Shown: in pieces, positions 18,502-28,441 of the stretch
Position numbering within the stretch: the first letter of the stretch is position 1
Layout: every line of letters begins with the position of its first letter
DNA from: Gracilaria caudata
Lineage: Eukaryota > Rhodophyta > Florideophyceae > Gracilariales > Gracilariaceae
Direction of reading: 5' to 3'
DNA: 32,912 bases
Assembly (NCBI GenBank): GCA_030374735.1
Contig: JASCIV010000197.1
Span: forward strand, 1-32,912
Notes under the pieces: model-generated
Seen by the model: the letters and a program-made list of their open reading frames with translations, nothing else
The model's database searches: none
What the model was told of the DNA's origin: nothing
Position numbers and translations under genes: made by a program

Positions 18502-19330
18502 TTGGTGTCCACATTAAAGACGAAGATGAGAGGTTTTGCTCGTCACACACACCCTGTCTTTCTGTGAAACGCTCTGAAAACGAACCATTTCGCTTCTCCA
18601 ATGAATGTGGTTGAAGTATGTATCAAAGAACATGAACAAAATAATTGATATCAATTTCTATCCTGTTGAAGTTCTTTGTGACCATCTTGGTAACGCGTCG
18701 TGTTCACGTCCAAAACTTACGGTGACATGTCACACGTCCTATCACGCGTCGTGCAAAGGGCAAATGCATTTCTGCATTCTCAACTGGATGTGCCCCAACT
18801 ACCATTCTTCAAAGAGCGCGTAAGAAAAGTTTGCAGGAGAAGAAAGGCTATAAAAGCCAAAGTCATCATCCGGCTATAGCAGCTGGTGGAAACAGGCATT
18901 ACGCTCACAGTATCTGGTCAGGGTTTCTGCCGTTTTCGCTCACTACATATACGATATGGTCATTTCCGCACCGGACTTATCGGATCCGCAACGCTTCTTG
19001 CAAGATTTTGTACTCGATAGAGTATACTTTACCCCCCTTTATTCCCATCTGCGTTCAGAACAAAGAAGCTTCAATTGAACTGTTTGTAAAACAACTTTCA
19101 AGAATGAATATGCCGGCAATGCTACAAACTGTTGTTGCAAAAGAATTTGATTTTTACGCAAAAGTGATTCACGATCTCTTTCCTCAAATGTTTTCGGAAA
19201 CACGTTGGAGGTGATTCGACCTCCCGATTTTGACCCAGAAGACTTCCCACAAATTGACGAACACAAACTTTTCAACTTGTACACCCAATTCTGTTTTTTT
19301 TCATTTCGCCGTGTTATGTCTGAGGTAGTG
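18502..19330 (+). pseudogene. Unrecognised decayed protein-coding relic
   Basis: Fragments in different plus frames read like protein but are broken. One is LDVPQLPFFKERVRKVCRRR at about 18784-18843. Another is NKEASIELFVKQLSRMNMPA, from about 19060 on, then LQTVVAKEFDFYAKVIHDLF to about 19185. A third, after a frame change, contains LEVIRPPDFDPEDFPQIDE and HKLFNLYTQF, ending at TAA near 19333. Together they may be one gene or transposon protein with several indels. No family is recognised. Confidence 0.3.
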
Positions 19331-19333
19331 TAA

Positions 19334-20205
19334 GAACAAAAGGAGCAGGGGTGTTGTTCTGTAGTATGACGTGATGGAGGTCGGAGACAAAGGTCTGGCA
19401 GGATCTGTGCTGCGCAACGCAGACAGATCTGCCCTTTAGTTTTACTTTGTAAAAGAAAACAGTCTCGAGTGCAGCAAACCTCGTGAGAGGACAAAGTACT
19501 GGTGATGTGTTACAGGTAGACTCAGATTGTGGGGAAGCAATGGATTACTTTGGTATGCTTGTACGGAATCACCTGGCTCGAACGACATTGCAATCGATAT
19601 TGAAGACAGATTTCATGTACTACTCGGCGTTTGTTCTTTACTTGAACACCGATTTGACGAGTGGTGTGTTTCGATTAGACTCGTTATCTGTCACCTGTCT
19701 ATTGCAATTGACCAGAAATCAGTTTTCGGCCAGTGGGCCAACGCGTTAGTGAATATGAGTTTGTATGTGCTCTACAGGGCAGTGTTTCTTTCATATCACC
19801 ACAACACAATAAAAGGCCACGAGCTCACTATACCTTACGTACTCACTTGATCCCGTAGCAGCCACCAAAGACTTATGCTGCACATGTGTGTAAGACTTGG
19901 GGCACATGTGTGTAGAACGCAAACAAGAATCACAATCTGAAGTCTGTCGATTAACATTGTGCTTTAGTGTTTTGCCAATCCGCAGAAAAGCAATAAAGCA
20001 ACGTAAAGAATGTTCTAGAGGAGTACGAAACCAATCAACATTCATCGCGCGTCATTCGCCTCATAGCCTACGCTTCATAGCCTAGAGATCTCGTTTCGAC
20101 GTAGCCCTTCAAAAGGGCATCTGCTGCACTGTCCGTGAGTTCGGGTTCAACCTTTTCTCGCGCATATGCTATGCCTTCTGTTAAAGACTTTGCCCTTTGC
20201 GCAGG
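19334..20205. other. No supported gene
   Basis: Two overlapping plus frames (19483-19749, 19527-19850) are open for 90-107 codons but show no domain. AATAAA occurs at about 19807 in the second. ATGTGTGTAAGAC...ATGTGTGTAGAAC forms a short imperfect direct repeat near 19880-19920. A repeated CATAGCCTA occurs at about 20062-20083. Confidence 0.4.
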
Positions 20206-20470
20206 AGCTGTGATCAGCTGCATCTGCTCTCGCTACTACCGAGCACGCGAACTCATCTCTGGCGCTATCGATTACTTACCTGCGATTGACGTATGGTCCA
20301 CTGGCTACGTGATGGCCGAACTGATGCTGGGTCACCCTCTGTTCCGCGGAGAATTGGATGTGGATCACCTGGAAGAGATTATAAAGGTTCTGGGAACTCC
20401 AACCAAGGAAGAGATCATAACAATGAACCGTAACTACACAGAGTTCAAGTTTCCGCAGGTCAAGTCGCTG
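20206..20470 (+). pseudogene. GSK3/shaggy kinase C-lobe fragment
   Basis: A frame open from 20135 to 20485 contains CICSRYYRARELISGAIDY, then IDVWSTGYVMAELMLGHPLF, EEIIKVLGTPTKEEI and NYTEFKFPQVK. This is the subdomain VIII-X region of glycogen synthase kinase 3. Homology starts at about 20210 and stops after FPQVK at about 20467. The N-lobe, the HRD catalytic loop and the DFG motif are absent, and the conserved APE reads ARE. A complete GSK3 is about 350-420 residues; about 85 remain. It is a displaced fragment, not a working kinase. An intact parental gene presumably lies elsewhere in the genome. Confidence 0.8.
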
Positions 20471-20485
20471 CGGGTTTTCGCGTAA

Positions 20486-21180
20486 ACCCGTCCTTTTGAT
20501 TGATTCCAGAATAAGTGATGCTTAGCCATTTACGGTGAAACCGGAACCGCCAAGACGCATTTGAGTCATTGCAACCTATAATGACGGCAATCGAGCAGGG
20601 AAAGTTAGAAAATAGAAAAAAGCCGAGGACTGCGCTTCTAAGGATAAATACGCACGGACTCAACGACCTGAGCTCTTGACCTCTGTTCGAAGGAATGAAT
20701 GAAGGAGAGAAACCCTCGTCTCAGGTCAAGTTGCGAGGCTGGTTTGGATGCTTAGCTGAAAATCAATTCGTATGCGAGCTATGCGTTTAAGGTTTATTTA
20801 ACTCCCCTTGGTTGGAAGATAGCATTCTTCATCAGGAGGACATTATTGTTTTTCTGACAAGCGGTATCATGGCATGGCATAATGTTACCCGTGCTAGTAG
20901 GGGACATCGTCCAGCTCCTGCTATGCAACGAAACGATCATTCTGTGCACTACTAGCGCAGAAGTTGAATGGATTGGAAATGATACATTAAGTTTAGAAGG
21001 CGAGTGACAGAGAACAGCAAAGGGTGTCCCGCAAAAACACAACTCTTTAACTCGTGCTCTGGTCTTCCATACTCAGGCGGCTGAGCCTTCTTCGATTCCA
21101 TTACCAATTAATACAGAATTGTTAGATCATCCTTAGCAGCTGAAGTTTTTCTTCAAGAGAAAGACTTTGATCCCCTATAA
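20486..21180. other. No clear gene between the kinase fragment and the Gypsy remnant
   Basis: A minus frame at 21042-20794 is open for 82 codons without recognisable features. This is where the 3' part of the minus-strand Gypsy (integrase, 3' LTR) would be expected, but none of it is seen. Confidence 0.5.
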
Positions 21181-21230
21181 CAAGTACTTGTATATGGGGC
21201 CTAGCATTCGGCCCCATATACAAATACTTT
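21181..21230. repeat. Hairpin with 21-bp arms
   Basis: CAAGTACTTGTATATGGGGCC (arm at 21181-21201) pairs with 21210-21230 across an 8-nt loop, with two mismatches in 21 pairs. It lies at the truncated 3' end of the Gypsy remnant and may mark a rearrangement breakpoint. Confidence 0.8.
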
Positions 21231-21238
21231 TACAAAGC

Positions 21239-22824
21239 TCATCCGACTGCTTCCCCATTTCTCTCTTCATGCTGACACTTTTGCGGCCAATCCAATAGGT
21301 AGACTTCCTCACTGTCAACGTCACCATTTGCACAGTGCACTGTAGCCAACAAGAAGTCATCCTCTGGATCTGTCTCGTACCCGTCGAGGTTAGGCGTCGG
21401 CATCTCTTCACCGAAAGGCGTATTGTCACCACCATCGGTAAGTATGCGACTGAGCGCATCCGCTGCGAGGTATTCGACCCCTGCCCTATAGGTTACATCG
21501 TACTCGAACTCAAAGAGCCGAAATCTCCATATGGTTAGCCTACCGGATATGTCCGTCATAATCAGCAGCCAACGGAAAGAATGGTGGTCCGTCCTGATGG
21601 TAAATCAAACTCCCTCAAGGTAAGGCCTTAAGGTTAGCACTGCCCACACAATGACAAGGCATTCCCTTTTGGTAGTGCTGTACTTTCTTTCGGCCTGTTC
21701 AGAGTCCTACTCCACTAACCAATTGGTCAATAATCCTTCGTTGATTCTTGCTCCTGTAGGAGAGTACATCCTATCTGTTTATCGGAGGCATCCGTGTCCA
21801 GAATTTATAGTCTGCCTGGATTCGGGAAAGCCAGTATCGGAGGATTCAGCAGTCTATCCTTTAAGGTTTGAAAGGACTCGTACTGTTCTTAATTTAGGCA
21901 ATCGAATTACGATGGTGTACCCTCCTTAAGCATCTCGTTGAGAGGTGCAGCAATCTTCGAGAGCCCTTCAACAAACCTTCGGTAGACATTGCACAACCCG
22001 TGGAAGGAGCGCAATTCCGTGTGGGTCCGCGGGGGCTTCGCCAATCGAATCGTGTCGGTTTTCCTCTTGGCCACTTGGAGCTTACAATGGTGAACCACAT
22101 GACCAGATAATCCACTAAGGCTTGGAAAAAGAAGCACTTCAATGTTATCCCAGCCTCACGGAGAATCATTAGGACAGTCCTCACATGGGTGAAATGTTCC
22201 CGAACGGTTTTCGAAAAGATGATTACGTCATCCAGATAAACCAAGGCGACCTTCCATTTGACCCTGGATAAGATGATGTCCATGACCCGTTTGAAGGTTG
22301 CCGGAGCGTTCATCAAACCAAGGGGCATCCGTGTGAAACGGAACGATCCCTCATTGGTCTCGAACGCCGTAAGGGGCTTCGCGTTGTCATCCAATGATAT
22401 CTGCCAGTACCCCCAATGGGCGTCCAATGTGGTGAATATCGCAGCCTTGCCTAAGGAATCAAGACAGTCGTCCATCCCAGGGCTTGGATAGCTGTCCCGC
22501 TTGGTCATCGCGTTAAGCCTTCGGTAGTCAATGCAAAACCTGACGGATCCGTCCTTCTTCGCCGCGAGGACGAACGGACTTGCCCATTGGGATTCGTGTG
22601 GCGGAGCAGGCTCGATGACGTTGGCCTTACGCATCTTGGCCATTTGCTCCGCTACGATTTCACGTCCCTTAAGGCCTGTACGGTAGGGGTGTCGGTACAC
22701 CGGTTTCGCGTCATCGTTAAGGTCAATGCGGTGCTTCGTGGCAGAGATCTCTCCTAATTGACCAGACCATATGTATTTGAATTCCCGGAGAAGCTCTATA
22801 ACCTGAGGACGGTAGGCTTCTAAT
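21239..22824 (-). pseudogene. Gypsy reverse transcriptase-RNase H, degenerate
   Basis: The RT shows KKDGSVRFCIDYRRLN, TTLDAHWGYWQI (first catalytic Asp), FTRMPLGLMNAPATFKRVMD and VALVYLDDVIIFS (the YLDD pair). A frame change near 22120 moves the connection region (LRSFHGLCNVYRRFVEGLSK) to another frame. RNase H is recognisable from LDTDASD near 21800 but contains several stops; its end reads EFEYDVTYRAGVEYLAADAL. The frame after the MITE scar (LEAYRPQVIELLREF...) leads into the RT without a break. Confidence 0.87.
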
Positions 22825-23146
22825 CCCTGAGAGGCAGGTGGATATCCCGGAGATGTACTCTAGATGCACAAAATGTATACTTATGATTTTCGGAAGCGGA
22901 CATCAATTGTGGCATCCGTCGCAGATCGTGGGAGGGTCTGATGAATGTCATCAGGAAGCCACTTGGATATCTAAAATTTTGGATATCCGAATGATGTCCA
23001 GAAATGTGCTCCCTATGAAACTACTGTAAGCCGATGTCCCGTTGATATCCCTTTGATGTTTCAGAAAATGTACTGCGGAAATGCAAATGATGTGCGTTTC
23101 AAAAATTCCACCGGACATCAGTCGGATATCGACTTGACTCTCTGGG
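22825..23146 (-). mobile_element. 322-bp inverted-repeat transposon (MITE), copy A
   Basis: It is bounded by AAT on both sides (22822-22824, 23147-23149), a 3-bp target duplication. The ends CCCTGAGAGGCAGGTGGATA and, from the other side, CCCAGAGAGTCAAGTCGATA are imperfect terminal inverted repeats, with five mismatches in the first 20 positions. It has no coding capacity. It matches copy B base for base in length, with 13 substitutions. Strand is given relative to copy B, taken as plus. Confidence 0.9.
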
Positions 23147-23408
23147 AATTCGCTCCCTAGGTTTACCTCCCCCTCCCAACTTTCTACTTCCTCGTCGGAG
23201 GTAGGGGTCAGCTCATCCCATGATGTTTCCATCACAGGCATTGGAGCCGGAAATGCAATACCGATTACGGTACCCTTCGGCAAACGTGCCGGGCGGTCCC
23301 GAAAGTTGCTCATCTGAATCCAAAAGGGCACCATTGGTCTGCAGTCTATAATTCCATTGGCCGTCAGGGAGAGGTGACGCTGTATCGTCTTCGGATGATT
23401 CTGCAGGG

Positions 23409-24069
23409 TCACCAATCCAGCGGTTTTGCAGTGAGCCAGATGGCAATCTGCGTCATTGGCGGTGTTGCTAAAGCCTCTGATAACCGAACCTTATTGGATA
23501 TGGTATTCTGCGCCAGTGGAGGGCGACGAGGGTTGGCATTGGGACCAGAATTGGAACCGAACACTGCCACTGGACGGGTGCGGTAGAAAGAGACCTTCCG
23601 GAGGCCGGGGCAGATGGCTTTCACGTAGCGGTCGGTCAAAGACGTGCCGAGGAGACATTCTGCACATAAGGTTGGACAGACAAGGAAACAGGTACGAACC
23701 TGAAGGTCACCCATCTGTGAGCAGAGGGGAATAATTCCTTTAATATCCATTGGTCTTTTTGATGCATCAGTTACCCTTGGCATCTTCCTCACCGTCACTG
23801 CACCCCTCCCAACCGGCCGGTGAAACCATTGGATGAACGAGACTCGAACCTGCGTCCGTGGCGAGGACGCTCGTCACGACCCGCGACCTTGAGACAGTTA
23901 ATCCAACGATATGGCGAATCTTATAGTTCTCTTTCGTCAGGATGCGCAAGGGTGCGTCTCCTTCGGATTCGACTTCGCTAAAGCAGTGAACCACGCTTTT
24001 TTCATCTTTTTGGCGTCGGCGGTTGAGTTTCCAAAGGAGCAGCAGTGTCCCATGGGGGATCCTGTACAC
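23409..24069 (-). pseudogene. Gypsy aspartic protease region, degenerate
   Basis: SVLATDAGSSLVHPM near 23840 is the retropepsin active-site strand. A second part in another frame contains AECLLGTSLTDRYVKAICPG, matching the conserved LLG strand near the C terminus. The catalytic triplet reads Asp-Ala-Gly. A two-codon loss of Thr-Gly from an ancestral DTGAGSS could explain it. A frame change separates the two halves near 23780. Confidence 0.6.
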
Positions 24070-24423
24070 CTTTGGCAGTGAGGCGGTGTGCCTCTGAGGC
24101 GCGGCTCGCCTCAGGCCGCACCTCTAGGCGTTTTCAGACGGCGTTTCTCCACCAATGGCATACGCATTACCATTGGACTGTGCTTCTTCCTCTGGAACGA
24201 CCGTTGGCTCGGAATCACCTTCGGCATCCAGCGTTAACCTGTGGAGGCCTGACGGGCGTTCCCATTGGTGTACCGTATCGTGACGTACCAGCGGACGACG
24301 GGTAGCGGGGAACATGACGGATGAAAATTCCTTCGGAGCGCCGGGCCTGGTAATTCTCATTACTAAGGGCTAGGAGTTTCTGCTGCGCTTCCTCTGGCAA
24401 GAACTTCATGCAGTCGCATGGAG

Positions 24424-26303
24424 TTACCTTCGACAGGTAAATGAAGCAAACCTGTGGAGCGCGTTGAAAAAGATCCCTACGTGGAGGAATGGGGGAGTAC
24501 CGAGGGGTCTTTTTTCGTGAAAGAGTCGACGTACCACTAGACAGAATGGAAGATGCCCCATAAGGAGCCGAACCAAGGATACTGCTAGGACATCTCCTTC
24601 GTCCTCGACGAAATCTGAGGCATTGCTTTCGGAGCTCTCAACTATATGGGCTCGAGAGCTCTTCCTGACAGGAATCGCTCTTCCTTTGGCGTCATGATCT
24701 GTTACCAGGCGGGAAGTCCTGTAAGTTTTAGCATAACCTTCGGCGTAGTTCACCAACTGTCTGTAGGAGAGGCCCGAATGATCCATATGGTGATTGCGAA
24801 CGTGCGTTCTGATGGCAGGCAGCAATCCAGCGATGAAGTGCTCTTCAAACTGTTCTCGGAGAACAAATTCCCACACCTGTAGGCCTTCCCCCAAAGGTTA
24901 TCGGCGAAGTCTTTTTCGGTCATATTCGAGCTTTGCTTATAGGACATAACTTCGTGAGGGGCATCCATTACGACGTCATCCGTCGCGTACGTCTCTAGTA
25001 GGTAATTTAAAACCTCTGGATATGACCTAAGGAGATCCCTGTCGATCGCATCCACTGGATCCATGGTTCCAGAGATCTTAGAAACCGCATGGTCATGCGC
25101 TTGCCAATGGAAAAAAGACTGAAAAACATACAGAGCTCCACCCTCTTGAACGCCGTTCTGATCGCAGACAGAACGGAACAGACTCAAAAACCTAAGGAAA
25201 GCAATGGGGGGTTGGATCCCGAAATATTTTCCGTTAAGGTTAGCTGCATCCGCTTGGGCCACCTCGGGATCATCTTCGCCACGGAGGTAGAGTACCGTTT
25301 GGAACGATCTCCCAATCAGTACGTGCGGTAGTCCAAGACTCTGTAAAATAGTTCATTGGTTGTTACCAAAGATTTGAGGCGTCGAACAGCGGACTCGTCC
25401 GTCTCTGAGCCACTGAAACTCGAAGATCCCGAATCGGAATCGCTACCGCTGGAGTCCCTACGGCTTTTCCTCTGGTTCTTCGACTTCTTCCATTGGTTTC
25501 TTCTCTTCTTCCTTCCGGTCAGGACTGCTTTCATCCAATGGCGGCTCTTCATTTTCGGCCTCAAAACCAATGGCAGAGCGGGGGTCCGGGGCCTCTTTTT
25601 ACCTCATGGGTTGCACGTCCATTAGGCCTCCTTGCCAAGGGACGTCTTTTCTGTGCCATGGACGTGGGCCGGCTTGGTCTACCTATGGTTGAAACCAGCG
25701 AGCGGCTGGTAAAGCAGCTGATCTCGTTGGTTCGGAACGGGGTTGCCATACGGATGCCGTTAGATTACTTTGAGCTTGGCCCACGGGGGACGGGTCGCCT
25801 ACCTGGCGTGTCACCTCACGGCGAACACCAATGGAAAGGGAGTTCAAAAACCTGTCGGACTCGAGAACCTTAGGAAGAACGCGTTCAGCCAACTGGTTGG
25901 CCTGCTCCGCGAGGGCGAAAGAGACTCGGAGATCCACAAGTGCTTCGAGGCAGGCGTCGAGCATCTCGCGAACCTTTGGCCACCGGAGATCAGCGATTCC
26001 ATATGTATAGCTCGTTCCAATGGTTCCAATTATCTCTTGCGGCGCTCCTTGAGGCGTATTCCGCTGCGAGGGATACTCGTCGAGCCGTCCACGGAGTCGA
26101 TGGGCCTTAGAAGCGTCACGGGGGATCTTCTCCGGGTTCTCCACTGGTGTGAGGAGGTTAACTTTTGGCTGTGAGCGGGTGCTCCGGCGGTAACTCTCGT
26201 TGTCACCGGAGGGTCCGGCGACGGGTGCGGGGGCCCGAGGAGATTCCCTGGCTTGAGCCACTGGTGTGCGGGGTTCTTCCTGAATGGGTTGATGGTTATC
26301 CAT
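24424..26303 (-). pseudogene. Gypsy gag, degenerate
   Basis: ATG at 26303 starts MDNHQPIQEEPRTP, a Pro/Arg-rich disordered N-terminal part of 206 residues. A Lys/Ser-rich linker follows in another frame (25570-25316). The retroviral-type capsid region begins near 25262 with YFGIQPPIAFLRFLSLF and VCDQNGVQEGG. It continues across a frame change near 24820 to EQFEEHFIAGLLPAIR and LVNYAEGYAKTYR. A possible Cys-rich knuckle remnant (CDCMKFLPEEAQQ) follows near 24410. Confidence 0.75.
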
Positions 26304-26658
26304 AATGGCGGTAGCTTTAGTTACCAGTCCGTCGGCAGTCCGGATCCAAAAGTAAAATTCCGTTTGTTCGTCTTTTCTTGAAGGTTGAATTCAATCGTCC
26401 GTGCGTAATTCTAGGTCGGGAGACCAGAAACTGTTGTACAGCGGCACGGTTCACTAACCACGGGAAGGAATGAGCCAAGGGAATGGGACCGAACTGGACA
26501 CCACTGGTAAATGAGGCGCAATGGGCCGGCGTTATCTGCCGTGCCTACAAAAATGGTGTGCGTCGTAAAGATGACTTGAAAGCCCGTGGTGGATGGCGAT
26601 CGCTACCTTAAGGTGAAGTAGTTGCCAACAGGGTCTCTAACTTTACCAGTGGAAGAAG
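26304..26658. other. Upstream region of the Gypsy gag
   Basis: On minus this precedes the gag ATG and should hold the leader and 5' LTR. No matching LTR partner exists in the window, so an LTR cannot be defined. TGGTAACTAAAGC just before the ATG could be a primer-binding site, but this is unconfirmed. Confidence 0.4.
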
Positions 26659-26709
26659 GCGACTGCAAATTCAGATTACCAATAGAGGATAATCTGAATT
26701 TGCAGTCGC
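26659..26709. repeat. Hairpin with perfect 20-bp arms
   Basis: GCGACTGCAAATTCAGATTA (26659-26678) and its exact reverse complement (26690-26709) are separated by 11 nt. There are no mismatches. It could be the collapsed ends of a fold-back element or an RNA stem. Confidence 0.9.
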
Positions 26710-26827
26710 AGTCGGATAATGATAGACGGGCCAAAGCAGCTGGGAGAATCTTCTACGCGGCTAGGTATATTCTAACGACTGAGATTGTTGCTGACACGAC
26801 CGTAGTGCAAATGGCGCGGAAGGTTAT

Positions 26828-27049
26828 ATGCAAATCAGGGAGAGTTTCGATCACGACCGCTCCAACATCTCAAAGAATTATCCAAGTCGGAGAGAATCAT
26901 ACCTTACGGTCAGTAACGAGCTGTTCAAGAAGAAACTTGTGAGCTTCGCGAATACGTCTGAAAATGTTCTGGTCAAGCGAACTGTGGAGCTTGGGTTCAC
27001 AGAGATGGAGATCAATTTTCAAACAGAGGCAACTAATACCTTCGAATGA
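26828..27049 (+). CDS. Open frame upstream of MITE copy B, unrecognised
   Basis: Seventy-three codons ending at TGA 27049, rich in Lys, Glu and Asn (VSNELFKKKLVSFANTSENV, then VELGFTEMEINFQTEAT). It is in the same frame as the open segment that MITE copy B interrupts, with stops in the 60 bp between them. It may be an upstream exon or decayed part of that gene. No family is recognised. Confidence 0.3.
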   Translation: MQIRESFDHDRSNISKNYPSRRESYLTVSNELFKKKLVSFANTSENVLVKRTVELGFTEMEINFQTEATNTFE

Positions 27050-27109
27050 ATGCTGAGCTCCATTTTTCTCGTATCGGAGCTTGAGATCATTTCACTGCTT
27101 GCATAGAAA

Positions 27110-27890
27110 TGAACCCAGGAGAAGCTTCCCATCGTGCATGAGGTGAAGTCAGCTTTCCCAGAGAGTCAAGTCGATGTCCGATTGATGTCCGGTGGAATTT
27201 TTGAAACGCACATCATTTGCATATCCGTAGTTCATTTTCTGAAACATCAAGAGCATATCAACGCGACATCGGCTTACAGTAGTTTCATAGGGAGCACATT
27301 TCTGGACATCATTCGGATATCCAAAATTTTAGATATCCAAATGGCTTCCTGATGACATTCATCAGACCCTCCCACCATCTGCGACGGATGCCACAATTGA
27401 TGTCCGCTTCCGAAAATCATAAGTATACACTTTGTGCATCTAGAGTGCATCTCCGGGATATCCACCTGCCTCTCAGGGTTTGGTCAAGCAAATGAAGGAT
27501 GAGGTTGAACTCGAGCTTCGTGAAAATAATGCATTTGTTCTCAGGCACAAAATACGCAATTCTACCGCTCGTCGTTTTATACTTGGGCCAGGCATGCCAA
27601 CTCAGCTGACGATGCATGTTCTAGAGTCCTTTCCTTCTACGTCACTTCTGAGGATGATGAAGAGTCAGATCCTCTATAGGTTGCAAAACAAGGAAAGCCA
27701 GAATAACTCATACCAGCGTCTGGCTCGTGAACGGAAAACTGTCGCCGAAACGGACGAGAGTAGCGAGTATCAAAACGGCTATGAGCTCTTTGCGGGATGG
27801 CTTCGACGGCCATTTCGTGGTAATGAAGCCGAGCTTCCTGTACCGGTGCAAGATCAGAAAAGGAGTTTCATCACTAGGGCTGGCTCATGA
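27110..27890 (+). pseudogene. Unrecognised open frame split by MITE copy B
   Basis: Before the insertion the frame reads EKLPIVHEVKSA. After it, VKQMKDEVELELRENNAFVL continues to TGA at 27888. Deleting the MITE and one TTT joins both in the same frame (325 bp shifts the phase exactly as required). The product would be about 150 residues, charged and helical at first (EVELELRENN), then mixed. No domain is recognised. Because the frame is intact apart from the MITE, the insertion may be recent, or the MITE may be spliced or lie in an exon of a dead gene. Confidence 0.45.
27157..27478 (+). mobile_element. 322-bp inverted-repeat transposon (MITE), copy B
   Basis: It is flanked by TTT at 27154-27156 and 27479-27481. 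It is in inverted orientation relative to copy A and about 96% identical by hand alignment, without gaps. Its centre is GGATATCCAAAATTTTAGAT and on, an imperfect palindrome. GATRTCC or its complement occurs many times through the element. It lies within an open frame that rejoins when it is removed. Confidence 0.9.
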
Positions 27891-28039
27891 ACAATGGTTA
27901 TAGGTTTGGGCAGTGGTGGTCGCTGAGCTTAGCGCCTTCAGAAAGACGTGATAAGTATACTGATGGAAATGGCGTACGCCAAACCAAAAGGAGACGAAGA
28001 AGAACGTATTAGACCAGCGATTCTTTCAGTTGGCAGAAG
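27891..28039. other. Short intergenic spacer
   Basis: This lies between two convergent open frames; no distinctive feature is seen. Confidence 0.5.
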
Positions 28040-28441
28040 TTAGACAAGTTCAAAGGCTTCATGACAATGGCGCGAGGCCAGACTTCGATGCATGGAAGAC
28101 TTCGACATCTTTTCCAAATCCTCGAATGCCTCATCTACATTTTTGATTTGATGACCGGTGTTGATATCATGAAGTTCCTGGAACATAATATACTCTTCGT
28201 AGGCAGCTTTCATGCTCTTATACAAACATAAAAATTTATCTGCTTCCCCACTTTCCTGCAACCTTCGCAGTAGGTAGTTCGTGTATTCGATATATTCCTC
28301 AGCTGCTTTTGCCGCAATTAAACTGTGCTCGTCAGTTGAAGTCACTCTTTTTGCAGAGTCTAGGTGAGATTGTAGTGCTCGAGAAAACTTGACTATTCTC
28401 CGGAGGTAAACATGTTTTCCAATGACCTTGACGCTTTCCAT
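28040..28441 (-). CDS. Small helical protein of unknown function (133 aa)
   Basis: Not a recognised family. ATG at 28441, TAA at 28040. The sequence is rich in Glu, Lys, Ala and Ser with heptad-like spacing (AAKAAEEYIEYTNYLLRRLQ at about 43-62, and MKAAYEEYIMFQELHD), suggesting a helical bundle or coiled coil. No membrane span or signal peptide is present. The frame is intact and begins with a proper ATG, unlike the surrounding relics, so it may be a real small gene or the preserved exon of one. Confidence 0.45.
   Translation of the reverse strand: MESVKVIGKHVYLRRIVKFSRALQSHLDSAKRVTSTDEHSLIAAKAAEEYIEYTNYLLRRLQESGEADKFLCLYKSMKAAYEEYIMFQELHDINTGHQIKNVDEAFEDLEKMSKSSMHRSLASRHCHEAFELV

Larger units (their letters stand above)
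21239..26303 (-). mobile_element. Ty3/Gypsy retrotransposon remnant interrupted by a MITE
   Basis: Reading on minus, gag (26303 to about 24424), a linker, an aspartic protease (about 24069-23409), reverse transcriptase (about 22824-21900) and RNase H (about 21830-21400) appear in Gypsy order. Many frame changes and stops are present. No integrase, polypurine tract or LTR was found on either side, so the element is truncated at its 3' end and perhaps at both. A 322-bp MITE is inserted between protease and reverse transcriptase. Confidence 0.87.

Noticed and set aside
19039..19494. 151-codon minus frame
   Set aside because: Antisense to protein-like plus-strand fragments, with no domain.
22838..23029. 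Similar 63- and 72-residue frames at 22838-23029, 27134-27352 and 27274-27465 as a conserved small protein
   Set aside because: They are translations of the two MITE copies. Similarity is at DNA level across the whole 322 bp, not codon-constrained.
23829..23890. tRNA-like stretch (GGTTCGAGTCTC on minus)
   Set aside because: It encodes the Gypsy protease active site in frame, and no cloverleaf forms.
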